NCBI GenBank assembly: GCA_043820655.1
Contig: JBDRDO010000016.1
Coordinates: 1 to 11,452 of the forward strand
Length of the DNA stretch: 11,452 nt
From: JAZDEL01 sp043820655
Lineage (GTDB): Archaea; Iainarchaeota; Iainarchaeia; Iainarchaeales; JAZDEL01
Direction of reading: 5' to 3'
Positions 1 through 5,714 of this stretch are shown in pieces (positions within the stretch are counted from its first letter, which is position 1; each line of letters opens with the position of its first letter). Position numbers and translations under genes: made by a program. The notes under the pieces are model-generated. The model had not been told where the DNA came from, did not search any database, and saw only the letters and a list, made by a program, of their open reading frames with translations.

Positions 1-395
1 AAAATCGGCTCCGCTTCCTGCACCGCGCGGCGCCAGAAAAGCGTTGCATCGTGCTTCAGCTCATACACGAGCCTTTCCATCGGCATCACTGAAAAATCAA
101 ACCTGCCTCTTTTATTCAGTCCTATCTTCTCGTCAGAAACAACAAGCACATCAATATCCGAATCCGCTGTTTGTTCCCCGCGCGCGAAGCTCCCGAAAAG
201 AAAAACCCCCTGCACCGCGCCGAGGTGCGGCTTCAGAGCCTCCATTACCTCCGCGCTTATGTCCAGCGGCTTCTCTTCAAGAATGACAAGAACGCGCTTC
301 CCTATCCAGCGCTTGGGCGTGTAAACAATACTGCCGTTGCCGAACCTCACGACTTCCTTTTCAACCGATTCGCCTATGTTTATTGTTTTTAGCAT
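1..395 (-). CDS. Nucleotidyltransferase-domain protein with N-terminal DUF2080-like module (3' end outside window)
   Basis: The 131 visible codons start at ATG 395. Residues 15-38 (VVRFGNGSIVYTPKRWIGKR and following) resemble the small archaeal DUF2080/AbrB-like beta module, whose usual pattern is GN..I.VPKEWIGKRV.V. Residues 61-86 are the core of a minimal DNA polymerase beta-type nucleotidyltransferase: the GSFARG loop (G68-S69) followed by D80-I-D82, the two metal-binding carboxylates. Such proteins transfer a nucleotide to a protein or small molecule, often as the MNT half of a HEPN/MNT toxin-antitoxin pair, but no HEPN partner lies on the visible side. The start fits a leaderless transcript, because a TATA box centred near 420 places the transcription start at about the ATG. 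The C-terminus and downstream partner are not visible, so the substrate is unknown. The domain calls are from motif recognition only. Confidence 0.8.
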   Translation of the reverse strand, partial: MLKTINIGESVEKEVVRFGNGSIVYTPKRWIGKRVLVILEEKPLDISAEVMEALKPHLGAVQGVFLFGSFARGEQTADSDIDVLVVSDEKIGLNKRGRFDFSVMPMERLVYELKHDATLFWRRAVQEAEPI

Positions 396-414
396 AGTAT
401 ATACGGGTATAGAC

Positions 415-425
415 TTATTTATAAG
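415..425 (-). promoter_or_regulatory. TATA box of the nucleotidyltransferase gene
   Basis: The minus strand reads CTTATAAATAA, a near-ideal archaeal TATA element. Its centre is about 25 bases upstream of ATG 395, and no ribosome binding site lies between them, so the mRNA is probably leaderless. Confidence 0.65.
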
Positions 426-443
426 GTTTTTGGCTGCCGCCAT

Positions 444-572
444 TCAGTCTGTTGCGGTTATAAAATTATAGAAGAAGACAAGCATATTGGCAAAACCAAA
501 CAAGTACGCTGCTAAAAAAACAAAGGCGATTATTGCAAGCACAGCCAAAACTATTTTTTGAACAAACCTCAT
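444..572 (-). CDS. 42-residue single-span membrane protein, coupled to the phospholipase C-like gene
   Basis: This small ORF (MRFVQKIVLAVLAIIAFVFL, then AAYLFGFANMLVFFYNFITATD) is too short for ordinary ORF thresholds. Two sequence facts support it. Its ATG (570-572) overlaps the stop of the upstream gene as ATGA, the classic arrangement for translational coupling, and GGGGAGA lies about 7 bases upstream of the start. Residues 7-36 are almost uninterruptedly hydrophobic after a short basic N-terminus (R2, K6), which predicts one transmembrane helix with a short acidic tail ending in Asp. I recognise no family. Being coupled to a predicted zinc phospholipase C-like protein, it could be a membrane anchor or regulator for it, but that is inference from position only. 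Confidence 0.6.
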   Translation of the reverse strand: MRFVQKIVLAVLAIIAFVFLAAYLFGFANMLVFFYNFITATD

Positions 573-1264
573 AAATATCTCCCCAAGGCTTCCACGCAGT
601 TTTCTATTGAAATTTTTTTAAAGTCTTTGAGAAAAGAAGTCAAAGAAGTTTTCTGGTCTGAAATCTGGTCTGAAATTTTTCGGATTATTGTTTCATCGAA
701 GTTGTTTGGAAGAAGATTGAATATGTTAAAAGTGTCAATTCCGGGCTCTCTCAAATAGAATGCCGCCGCCGATTTATAGCGCAAAATATTGTTCAGGCTG
801 AACCCCAAATTTTGTAAAACCGAGACGTCATTGGCACGCAGAACATTGCCCGCGCTTTCAAACTGAAAAAACCACCCGGATTCGCCCTGGAAATAATCAT
901 CGGCAAGCAGGTACAGCGAAAATTTATGAAGGGGGTTGCCGGCATCAAGGCCGTAATGTTCGTAAATGCTTTTTTCCATTGTTTTGTTATCGTTTGACCA
1001 TGTATTATCAACAATTAAATGGGTTTCGTAGCCCGCCATGAAAGGCATTGAAGTGCTGCTTTTTTCCAAAGATTCAAAGATTGAATTCTTCCCTTTAGAC
1101 CTATGGGTTATTTCCCTTGGGGAATTATTTATGTACCTTATGTCGGGCGCAATCGCCCCGAAAAAGTAATCGTCGACATTTTCATATCTCGATATAAATG
1201 CCCTCTTGGAAACTTTTTTCAAAACCAATTTTGCTATTAACTCGTGTGCAAACAAACCGGCCAT
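569..1264 (-). CDS. Zinc-dependent phospholipase C-like protein
   Basis: A 231-residue protein. Its N-terminal half carries the metal-ligand layout of the Zn-dependent phospholipase C / S1-P1 nuclease fold (Pfam Zn_dep_PLPC type): H7 in MAGLFAHELIAK, D41 in FFGAIAPDIRYI, H54 in EITHRSKG, and H82 with D86 in GYETHLIVDNTW. These positions match the three-zinc site of that fold, although substrate and activity cannot be read from the sequence. No signal peptide is visible, so it is probably cytoplasmic or works at the inner membrane face through the coupled small membrane protein downstream. The C-terminal third (from about residue 140) has no recognisable motif and includes an ISDQISDQ micro-duplication. 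The gene is AT-richer than its neighbours: roughly 30% GC by hand count over 601-720, against nearly 60% over 7681-7740. That may mark acquisition or relaxed selection. The ATG at 1264 follows a weak GGCGTGAG site and a TATA box. Confidence 0.72.
   Translation of the reverse strand: MAGLFAHELIAKLVLKKVSKRAFISRYENVDDYFFGAIAPDIRYINNSPREITHRSKGKNSIFESLEKSSTSMPFMAGYETHLIVDNTWSNDNKTMEKSIYEHYGLDAGNPLHKFSLYLLADDYFQGESGWFFQFESAGNVLRANDVSVLQNLGFSLNNILRYKSAAAFYLREPGIDTFNIFNLLPNNFDETIIRKISDQISDQKTSLTSFLKDFKKISIENCVEALGRYL
633..675. repeat. Two adjacent short tandem duplications within the phospholipase C-like gene
   Basis: TCTGGTCTGAAA occurs twice in perfect tandem (652-663 and 664-675). Just before it, AAAGAAGTC and AAAGAAGTT (633-641 and 642-650) form a 9-base tandem with one mismatch. 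Both units are multiples of three and leave the minus-strand gene in frame, giving ISDQISDQ and a repeated TS. They look like replication-slippage products in a loosely constrained C-terminus. Confidence 0.8.
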
Positions 1265-1287
1265 AAATGCTCACGCCAAATCAATGA

Positions 1288-1297
1288 TTAAATAAAG
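1288..1297 (-). promoter_or_regulatory. Probable TATA box of the phospholipase C-like gene
   Basis: The minus strand reads CTTTATTTAA, centred about 27 bases upstream of ATG 1264. The predicted transcription start is therefore at or within a few bases of the start codon. Confidence 0.45.
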
Positions 1298-1321
1298 GAA
1301 TTATTAACTGTTGTGGTACGG

Positions 1322-1344
1322 TTGTAAAAGTACAAAATTTACAA
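1322..1344. promoter_or_regulatory. Inverted repeat TTGTAAA / TTTACAA, possible operator
   Basis: Perfect 7-base arms (1322-1328 and 1338-1344) flank a 9-base AT-rich spacer, about 25 bases upstream of the TATA box of the phospholipase C-like gene. The centre-to-start distance would suit an activator or repressor dimer site. It also abuts the T-tract of the scpA-side terminator, so part of the symmetry may come from that A/T-rich sequence. Confidence 0.3.
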
Positions 1345-1364
1345 AAAAGAACCCGAACAGTTCT
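1343..1364 (-). terminator. Hairpin and T-tract terminator downstream of scpA
   Basis: On the minus strand AGAAC and GTTCT (1360-1364 and 1348-1352) form a 5-base-pair stem around a 7-base loop, followed at once by a run of Ts. Archaeal termination depends mainly on the T-tract. The element lies about 125 bases past the scpA stop and just past the possible 23-codon ORF. Confidence 0.45.
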
Positions 1365-1380
1365 GCAAGGGCGCATAGAA

Positions 1381-1452
1381 TCAGCGGACCTGCCTGACCC
1401 TGCCCGCCCTGATGTCCGCCAAACCCGCAACCAGTTCTTTAACGAAGCCCAT
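1381..1452 (-). CDS. Possible 23-residue ORF or antitoxin-like gene remnant after scpA
   Basis: From ATG 1452 the frame encodes MGFVKELVAGLADIRAGRVR plus QVR. It is open upstream, without another start codon, back to a TGA at 1507-1509, and that upstream part reads KLKRQAEID just before the Met. The amphipathic FVKEL...LADIRAGRVR.V ending resembles the C-terminal tail of small archaeal antitoxin-like proteins, so this could be the end of a decayed gene. Alternatively it is a real micro-ORF, with a weak AGGCGG site 9 bases upstream. It lies between scpA and the terminator. The coding bias is believable but the length is too short for confidence. Confidence 0.25.
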   Translation of the reverse strand: MGFVKELVAGLADIRAGRVRQVR

Positions 1453-1487
1453 GTCTATTTCCGCCTGGCGCTTTAGTTTTGAATAAT

Positions 1488-2318
1488 TTAAACCTTTGCT
1501 TCCTTTTCAGCGCCTTTTTCCTTCACAAGGCTGACAAATATTTCCCCGAAGAATTCATCCTGCCATATCTCAAGCCTGCCCTTATTCGCGAGAAACAGCA
1601 CAGGCAGGAAAACCATTATAACATCCATCGGCCTGCTCCTGCCCTTTGCCAGCTGCGAGAACAGCACTAACCCTTCCTTATCAACACTTCCCTTAACAAG
1701 CGCGTAAACCTCGTCCATTTTCGCCTCTATATTTTCCTGAAGTGCGGGAATCAAAAATTCCGGGCGTTCGGCAAATTCAACCCTCTTCTTAACACCCCTG
1801 CTTTTCTCCAGCATCCGCTCAATGCTTTCAACAAGAGAATCCAGCGAAACCTTGCCCTCCTTCATCCTGTGCATGCTTTTCAATTCGGGCAGCATATCCT
1901 CAAATGCCAGCATCTCTTCCCTTGTCATTTCCCCTTCCTTGCCCCCTAAAAGTTCGTCCTCCTCATCAATACTGCTAAGCTTTAGAATGCGCGACTTGAA
2001 CTTAAGCAAAATAGCGGAGCAGAGAATTGCGTTCGCGGGCAGCCTTAAGTCCGTGCCGTCCATGGCATTTATTTTCGTTATGTACTTGTCCGCGAGCTCC
2101 GCCACATCAATATCCCACGGGTCCATGCGCTCGCTTTTAACCAAATCGATAAGTATGCTTTTCCACTCGGGCTGGTCTATAAGGCTGACCAAATCAACAT
2201 CTGAATTATTCTCCGCGCCTGAATTTTCAGGTCCCTGCGTGGCATTTGCGGTTCCTTTGACATTTTCACTTTTGCCTTCTTGACCTTCCGCGCCTGCCGC
2301 GTTTTCACCCTCTGCCAT
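1488..2318 (-). CDS. scpA: Segregation and condensation protein A (ScpA, kleisin)
   Basis: A 276-residue kleisin that bridges SMC ATPase heads in chromosome condensation and segregation. The N-terminal 40 residues are an acidic, Gly/Asn/Ala-rich low-complexity tail. The SMC-neck-binding helical domain follows, with the family signature DPWDIDV at 66-72 and the LPANAILCSAILLKFKS helix near 95-110. A charged linker (about 118-150) leads to a C-terminal winged-helix segment (from about 195) with the typical RSRPMDVIMVFLPVLFLANK and IWQDEFFGEIFV pattern. An in-frame ATG 36 bases upstream (2354) exists, but I chose 2318: the minus-strand TATA element at 2338-2350 puts transcription start almost exactly at 2318, and the extra 12 residues look unlike a ScpA N-terminus. 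No scpB or smc lies in the window. It diverges from the KaiC-like gene. Confidence 0.9.
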   Translation of the reverse strand: MAEGENAAGAEGQEGKSENVKGTANATQGPENSGAENNSDVDLVSLIDQPEWKSILIDLVKSERMDPWDIDVAELADKYITKINAMDGTDLRLPANAILCSAILLKFKSRILKLSSIDEEDELLGGKEGEMTREEMLAFEDMLPELKSMHRMKEGKVSLDSLVESIERMLEKSRGVKKRVEFAERPEFLIPALQENIEAKMDEVYALVKGSVDKEGLVLFSQLAKGRSRPMDVIMVFLPVLFLANKGRLEIWQDEFFGEIFVSLVKEKGAEKEAKV

Positions 2319-2337
2319 AAAGGAAAAACAGACCAAA

Positions 2338-2350
2338 GGTTTAATAACTT
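2338..2350 (-). promoter_or_regulatory. TATA box of scpA
   Basis: The minus strand reads AAGTTATTAAACC, with its centre about 26 bases from ATG 2318 and no Shine-Dalgarno sequence between. This indicates a leaderless scpA mRNA and decides the start codon. Confidence 0.5.
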
Positions 2351-2355
2351 TCACA

Positions 2356-2376
2356 GTTTACTGTATACAGAATATG
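2356..2376 (+). promoter_or_regulatory. Promoter-region motif with 10-base palindrome upstream of the KaiC-like gene
   Basis: CTGTATACAG (2361-2370) is a perfect palindrome. It contains the likely TATA element (GTATACAG, centre about 27 bases before ATG 2396). The surrounding 21 bases match 17 of 21 with positions 10747-10767 in another divergent promoter region. It could be a repressor site overlapping the TATA box. Confidence 0.35.
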
Positions 2377-2395
2377 TTAAGAGAGGCGTTTAGGC

Positions 2396-3109
2396 ATGAT
2401 TAGGGTTAAAACAGGCATTCCTGGTTTGGATGAGCTTATACAGGGCGGCATTCCCGAGGGCAGTTCCGCGTTAGTGGGGGGCGGAAGCGGCTGCGGAAAA
2501 ACGATTTTATCAATGCAGTACATCTACCGCGGCGCGCTGGATTACAATGAGCCGGGGCTTTACGTAACTTTGGAGGGCAATGTGAAAAACATAACCTGGA
2601 ATATGGCAAGCTTCCACTGGGATATTAAAAGGCTTCAGGACAAGGACCTGATGAAAATTTACAGGCTGAATCTGGACAAGGTAAAAAAGGGCAGTGATGT
2701 TGAGTCGCAGGTTGATGCTGAATTGGGCACAATTGCGGATATGGTAAAGGAAATCGGTGCAAAGAGGCTTGTTGTTGACAGCACCTCGGCATTTGGGGTC
2801 TGGATGAGCGACACAGGCGCGCTCAGGAATATGCTTTTCCGCTTCACAAACGGATTAAAAAACCTGAACTGCACAACATTGATGACCTCGGAGACAAAGG
2901 GCAGGAAAACAGACTTCTCAACATTCGGGGTTGAGGAATTCGTCGCTGACGGAATTATTGCGCTTTACTTTACCCCGCCGCACAGGAGCATTTTTGTCAG
3001 AAAGATGCGCGGCACTAACCATTCAAAATCTGCGCATCCTTTTGACATCAGTGAAGAAGGCATCATAGTCCGCGCAAAAGATGAAATAATGTGGGAAGCG
3101 ATTAAGTAG
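2396..3109 (+). CDS. KaiC/RadA-like RecA-fold ATPase, single domain
   Basis: A 237-residue single KaiC domain. Visible motifs are the family N-terminal signature TGIPGLDELIQGGIPEG (6-22), Walker A GGGSGCGKT (28-36), the catalytic-glutamate strand YVTLEG (56-61) and Walker B RLVVDS (124-129, D128). The C-terminal SIFVRKMRGTNHSKSAHPFD (near 197-217) is the usual KaiC-family VRKMR.T.H...hPf.i ending. KaiC proper has a Glu-Glu pair after the second strand; here it is E60-G61. Archaeal single-domain KaiC-like proteins bind ATP, often oligomerise and are mostly of unknown function (signalling, motility or recombination related). The start is the only Met before the conserved N-terminus; GAGAGG lies about 9 bases upstream. 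It diverges from scpA, which may share regulation, and converges on csaA with 12 bases between stop codons. Confidence 0.88.
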   Translation: MIRVKTGIPGLDELIQGGIPEGSSALVGGGSGCGKTILSMQYIYRGALDYNEPGLYVTLEGNVKNITWNMASFHWDIKRLQDKDLMKIYRLNLDKVKKGSDVESQVDAELGTIADMVKEIGAKRLVVDSTSAFGVWMSDTGALRNMLFRFTNGLKNLNCTTLMTSETKGRKTDFSTFGVEEFVADGIIALYFTPPHRSIFVRKMRGTNHSKSAHPFDISEEGIIVRAKDEIMWEAIK

Positions 3110-3121
3110 GGGCGCAGTTCT

Positions 3122-3457
3122 CTATGCGAGTTTCAGGCCATTTGGGACTTTTCTCTCGGGCTCTGCCAGCACGACGTCTCCGTTCTGCAGGACAAACCCA
3201 GTGGTCAGGACTTCGGAAGTAAAATTAGCTATCTGTTTCGGGGGAAAGTTCGTTACGCAGATAACCTGCCTGCCCAGCAAATCTTTTTTCTTATACAGAG
3301 TGGTTATTTGGGCGCTTGATTTTTTAACGCCCGATTCTCCGAAATCAATCAACAATTTGTAGGCGGGTTTTTTGGCTTCAGGAAAGTCATCCACTTCGAC
3401 TATTGTCCCCACGAGAATTTCAACTTTTTCGAAATCCCCCCAGTTTATGTCCGCCAT
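3122..3457 (-). CDS. csaA: CsaA-like tRNA-binding domain protein
   Basis: A 111-residue protein consisting solely of the tRNA-binding OB-fold found in CsaA, the C-terminus of many methionyl-tRNA synthetases, and EMAP II/Arc1p. Conserved blocks are FEKVEILVGTIVEVDDFPEA (9-28), KPAYKLLIDFGE, KKSSAQITTLYKK, VICVTNFPPKQIANF and the C-terminal VPNGLKLA. The length is exactly that of stand-alone CsaA. Family members bind tRNA and were proposed as export-related chaperones in Bacillus; the archaeal role is unproven. AGAGGAGA lies about 7 bases before the ATG. The gap to the upstream ahcY stop is 13 bases, so it is almost certainly cotranscribed with ahcY, perhaps only by genome compaction. Confidence 0.92.
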   Translation of the reverse strand: MADINWGDFEKVEILVGTIVEVDDFPEAKKPAYKLLIDFGESGVKKSSAQITTLYKKKDLLGRQVICVTNFPPKQIANFTSEVLTTGFVLQNGDVVLAEPERKVPNGLKLA

Positions 3458-3470
3458 CGGCTGTCTCCTC

Positions 3471-4718
3471 TTATGTCCCTTCCTTCCAGCTTGCCAAATA
3501 CTCCTTCTGCTCCGCTGTCAGCACATCCCTCTTAACGCCCATTGCGGTTAACTGGAGCTCGGCAATGTTTGAATCAACTTCCTGCGGCAGCTGGTGTACG
3601 CGGGCATCCAGCTTGTTCTTAATGCCGTATTCAACAGCCAGTGACTGCCCGCAGAAACTCATTGCCATTACATCCGAGGGGTGCCCTTCCGCAGCGGCAA
3701 GATTAACAAGCCTGCCTTCTCCGCAGAGCAGAATGCTCCTCCCGCTCGGCATTTCATACTTGTCCAAAAAATGCCTTATCCTTTTCTTGCCTTTCGCTTG
3801 TTTTCCGAGGCCCGCGACATCAATTTCAACATCAAAGTGCCCTGAGTTGGCTAATATTGCATTATCAGGCATCTTTTCGAAGTGTTCAGGCCTCAGAATG
3901 TGCTTATTGCCAGTCACAGTGATGAATATCTCGCCGATTTCCGCGGCTTCCGCAACAGGCATAACCCTGAAGCCGTCCATCTTTGCCTGCAGTGCCTTTA
4001 CGGCATCAACTTCACAAACAATCACATTGGCATCCATTCCCTCTGCCCTTTGGGCAACGCCCCTTCCGCAGTCCCCGTAGCCGCAGACAACAAGTGTTTT
4101 CCCCGCAAAAAGGACATTTGTGCACCTCATTATCCCGTCCAAAGTGCTCTGCCCTGTGCCGTAGTAATTGTCAAACAGATGCTTTGTTTTGTTGTCATTA
4201 ACGGCAATAACAGGATACTTCAAAGCGTTATCCTTCTCCATCGCGCGAAGCCTGATAACCCCTGTTGTTGTTTCCTCAGTCCCGACTTTCAGGCCCTCAA
4301 GGATTTCGGTTCTTTTCTGGTGTATATGCCCGATTAAATCGCATCCATCATCAATTGTTGCAGTTGGCTTAATATCCAGAACCTTGTCAATGAATTTGTA
4401 ATATTTCTCCGTAGAAACGCCCTTATGCGCGTAAACCTTCACACCCTCTTCAGCAAGCGCTGCGGCAACATCATCCTGCGTGCTTAACGGATTACAGCCT
4501 GTAATCGCAACCTCCGCACCGCCGGCAATAAGCGTCCTTACAAGCACCGCGGTTTCCTTTGTTACGTGCAGTGCCATTGCTATCCTCTCGCCCTTCAGTG
4601 GCTTCTCCTCTTCAAACCTTTTTTTGACCTCAAGCAAAGCCCCCATCTGGGATTCCGCATACTCTATCTGCATTTTGCCCTGCTCCGCGAGCTTAATATC
4701 CTTCACATCATAGTCCAT
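3471..4718 (-). CDS. ahcY: Adenosylhomocysteinase (S-adenosylhomocysteine hydrolase)
   Basis: A 415-residue NAD-dependent enzyme that reversibly splits S-adenosylhomocysteine into homocysteine and adenosine, relieving product inhibition of methyltransferases. Visible signatures are LHVTKETAVL (H51 in the substrate site), TGCNPLSTQDDVAAAL, IDDGCDLIGHIH, the EETTTGVIRL loop, AVNDNKTKHLFDNYYGTGQS (substrate and NAD contacts), the Rossmann glycine motif GYGDCGRG, NSGHFDVEID and CGEGRLVNLAAAEGHPS. Like archaeal and Thermotoga forms it lacks the C-terminal KPDHYRY extension of eukaryotic enzymes and ends YLASWKEGT. The start is fixed by GGAGGA 8 bases before ATG 4718, behind its own TATA element. 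It sits between a PfkB-family kinase, which could consume its adenosine, and csaA. Confidence 0.97.
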   Translation of the reverse strand: MDYDVKDIKLAEQGKMQIEYAESQMGALLEVKKRFEEEKPLKGERIAMALHVTKETAVLVRTLIAGGAEVAITGCNPLSTQDDVAAALAEEGVKVYAHKGVSTEKYYKFIDKVLDIKPTATIDDGCDLIGHIHQKRTEILEGLKVGTEETTTGVIRLRAMEKDNALKYPVIAVNDNKTKHLFDNYYGTGQSTLDGIMRCTNVLFAGKTLVVCGYGDCGRGVAQRAEGMDANVIVCEVDAVKALQAKMDGFRVMPVAEAAEIGEIFITVTGNKHILRPEHFEKMPDNAILANSGHFDVEIDVAGLGKQAKGKKRIRHFLDKYEMPSGRSILLCGEGRLVNLAAAEGHPSDVMAMSFCGQSLAVEYGIKNKLDARVHQLPQEVDSNIAELQLTAMGVKRDVLTAEQKEYLASWKEGT

Positions 4719-4744
4719 TGTATCATTCCTCCAATCCTGATTAA

Positions 4745-4757
4745 AACAAATAAATCT
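4745..4757 (-). promoter_or_regulatory. TATA box of ahcY
   Basis: The minus strand contains GATTTATTTGTTT, placing the transcription start close to 4725-4730. The GGAGGA ribosome binding site (4727-4732) would then sit at the very 5' end of the mRNA, so either the start is slightly further upstream or expression also relies on read-through from the PfkB-kinase gene. Confidence 0.4.
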
Positions 4758-4773
4758 TCAACTGGCAAAGCCT

Positions 4774-5697
4774 TTAAAATTCAACGATTTTTTTGAATTC
4801 CGCATATCTTTCATCAATATCCGCAACGGTTTTGCCCTTTATATTGTCAATTGAAAACCCCTCCGCAACAAAGCTTGCCACAGTTGAGCCGTAAATTATC
4901 GCCTTCCGCACATTCTTCTCGCTCAAATCCCTTGTTTTTGCCAGGTAACCAATAAATGCCCCCGCAAATGAATCCCCCGCACCTGTGGGGTCAAGCACTT
5001 TCTCAAGCGGATAGCCGGGCGCGGCAAAGTGCGTTTTATCCGTATAAAGCACGCATCCGTGCTCGCCCTTTTTAATAATCGCAATATCCGAATCAAGTTT
5101 CAGGATTTCCTGCGCCGCCTTCAGAATGCTGTTTGTGTTGAAAAGCATCCTTGCCTCCCCGTCATTCATTAATCCAATGTCAACTTTCCTTATGACATCA
5201 AGCACCCCTTTCTTATCCTGCTGAATCCAGAAATTCATTGTGTCGCTAACTGAAAGCCCGGGCTTTGTTTTCATCTGCCCAATCACTGACATCTGTAGTT
5301 TGGGCGCAATATTTCCCAGAAAAACAAACGGCGTTTCCCTTAAATGTTCGGGCACTTTGGGCTCAAAGTGCTCAAATGAGTTCAGTTCGGTTTTCACGGT
5401 GTGCGCAACATTCAAATCATGCTCATAATAACCCTCCCATTTGAAAGTGCCCTTATCACTTTTCTCAACAGCGCTTATATCAATCCCCCTTTTCTCAAGC
5501 ATTTTCAAATGCTCCTCAGGAAAATCCTCCCCAACAACCCCCACAATTGCGGGTTTGCAGAACAGCGAGGCAGCAACAGAGGCAAACATCGCGCTCCCGC
5601 CCAATGCATCCTTAACCTCCCCAAACGGGGTTTTTATGGTGTCAAGTGCCAAACTCCCGACTATCAACACATCTGCTTTCTGATTTTTTTTATCCAT
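4774..5697 (-). CDS. PfkB (ribokinase) family kinase, possibly adenosine or nucleoside kinase
   Basis: A 307-residue PfkB-family small-molecule kinase. The N-terminal GSLALDTIKTPFG and substrate-side GG pair (G33-G34 in ALGGSAMFAS), VGVVGEDFPEEH, SDTMNFWI, NDGEARMLF, IKKGEHGC and the C-terminal anion-hole signature DPTGAGDSFAGAF (236-248, catalytic D242) are all intact. The GSLALDTI...DTMNFWI combination belongs to a conserved PfkB branch usually annotated only as sugar kinase. Because it lies directly between adk and ahcY, I infer that the substrate may be adenosine released by AhcY, giving AMP for Adk; ribose or another sugar cannot be excluded. The start at 5697 is supported by GGGAGGGG about 8 bases upstream. 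The 17-base gap from adk indicates cotranscription. Confidence 0.88.
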   Translation of the reverse strand: MDKKNQKADVLIVGSLALDTIKTPFGEVKDALGGSAMFASVAASLFCKPAIVGVVGEDFPEEHLKMLEKRGIDISAVEKSDKGTFKWEGYYEHDLNVAHTVKTELNSFEHFEPKVPEHLRETPFVFLGNIAPKLQMSVIGQMKTKPGLSVSDTMNFWIQQDKKGVLDVIRKVDIGLMNDGEARMLFNTNSILKAAQEILKLDSDIAIIKKGEHGCVLYTDKTHFAAPGYPLEKVLDPTGAGDSFAGAFIGYLAKTRDLSEKNVRKAIIYGSTVASFVAEGFSIDNIKGKTVADIDERYAEFKKIVEF

Positions 5698-5714
5698 TGG
5701 TTTCCCCTCCCTGT

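Noticed and set aside
1281..1376. 31-codon minus-strand ORF with a CKFC pair between scpA and the phospholipase C-like gene
   Set aside because: It reads through the predicted terminator hairpin, the T-tract and the TATA box of the next gene; the cysteines come from the T-rich tract.
3403..4080. 225-codon plus-strand open frame antisense to ahcY
   Set aside because: It lies opposite a full, highly conserved AhcY; the translation is Ser/Pro/Cys-rich and has no domain pattern. It is a codon-usage shadow.
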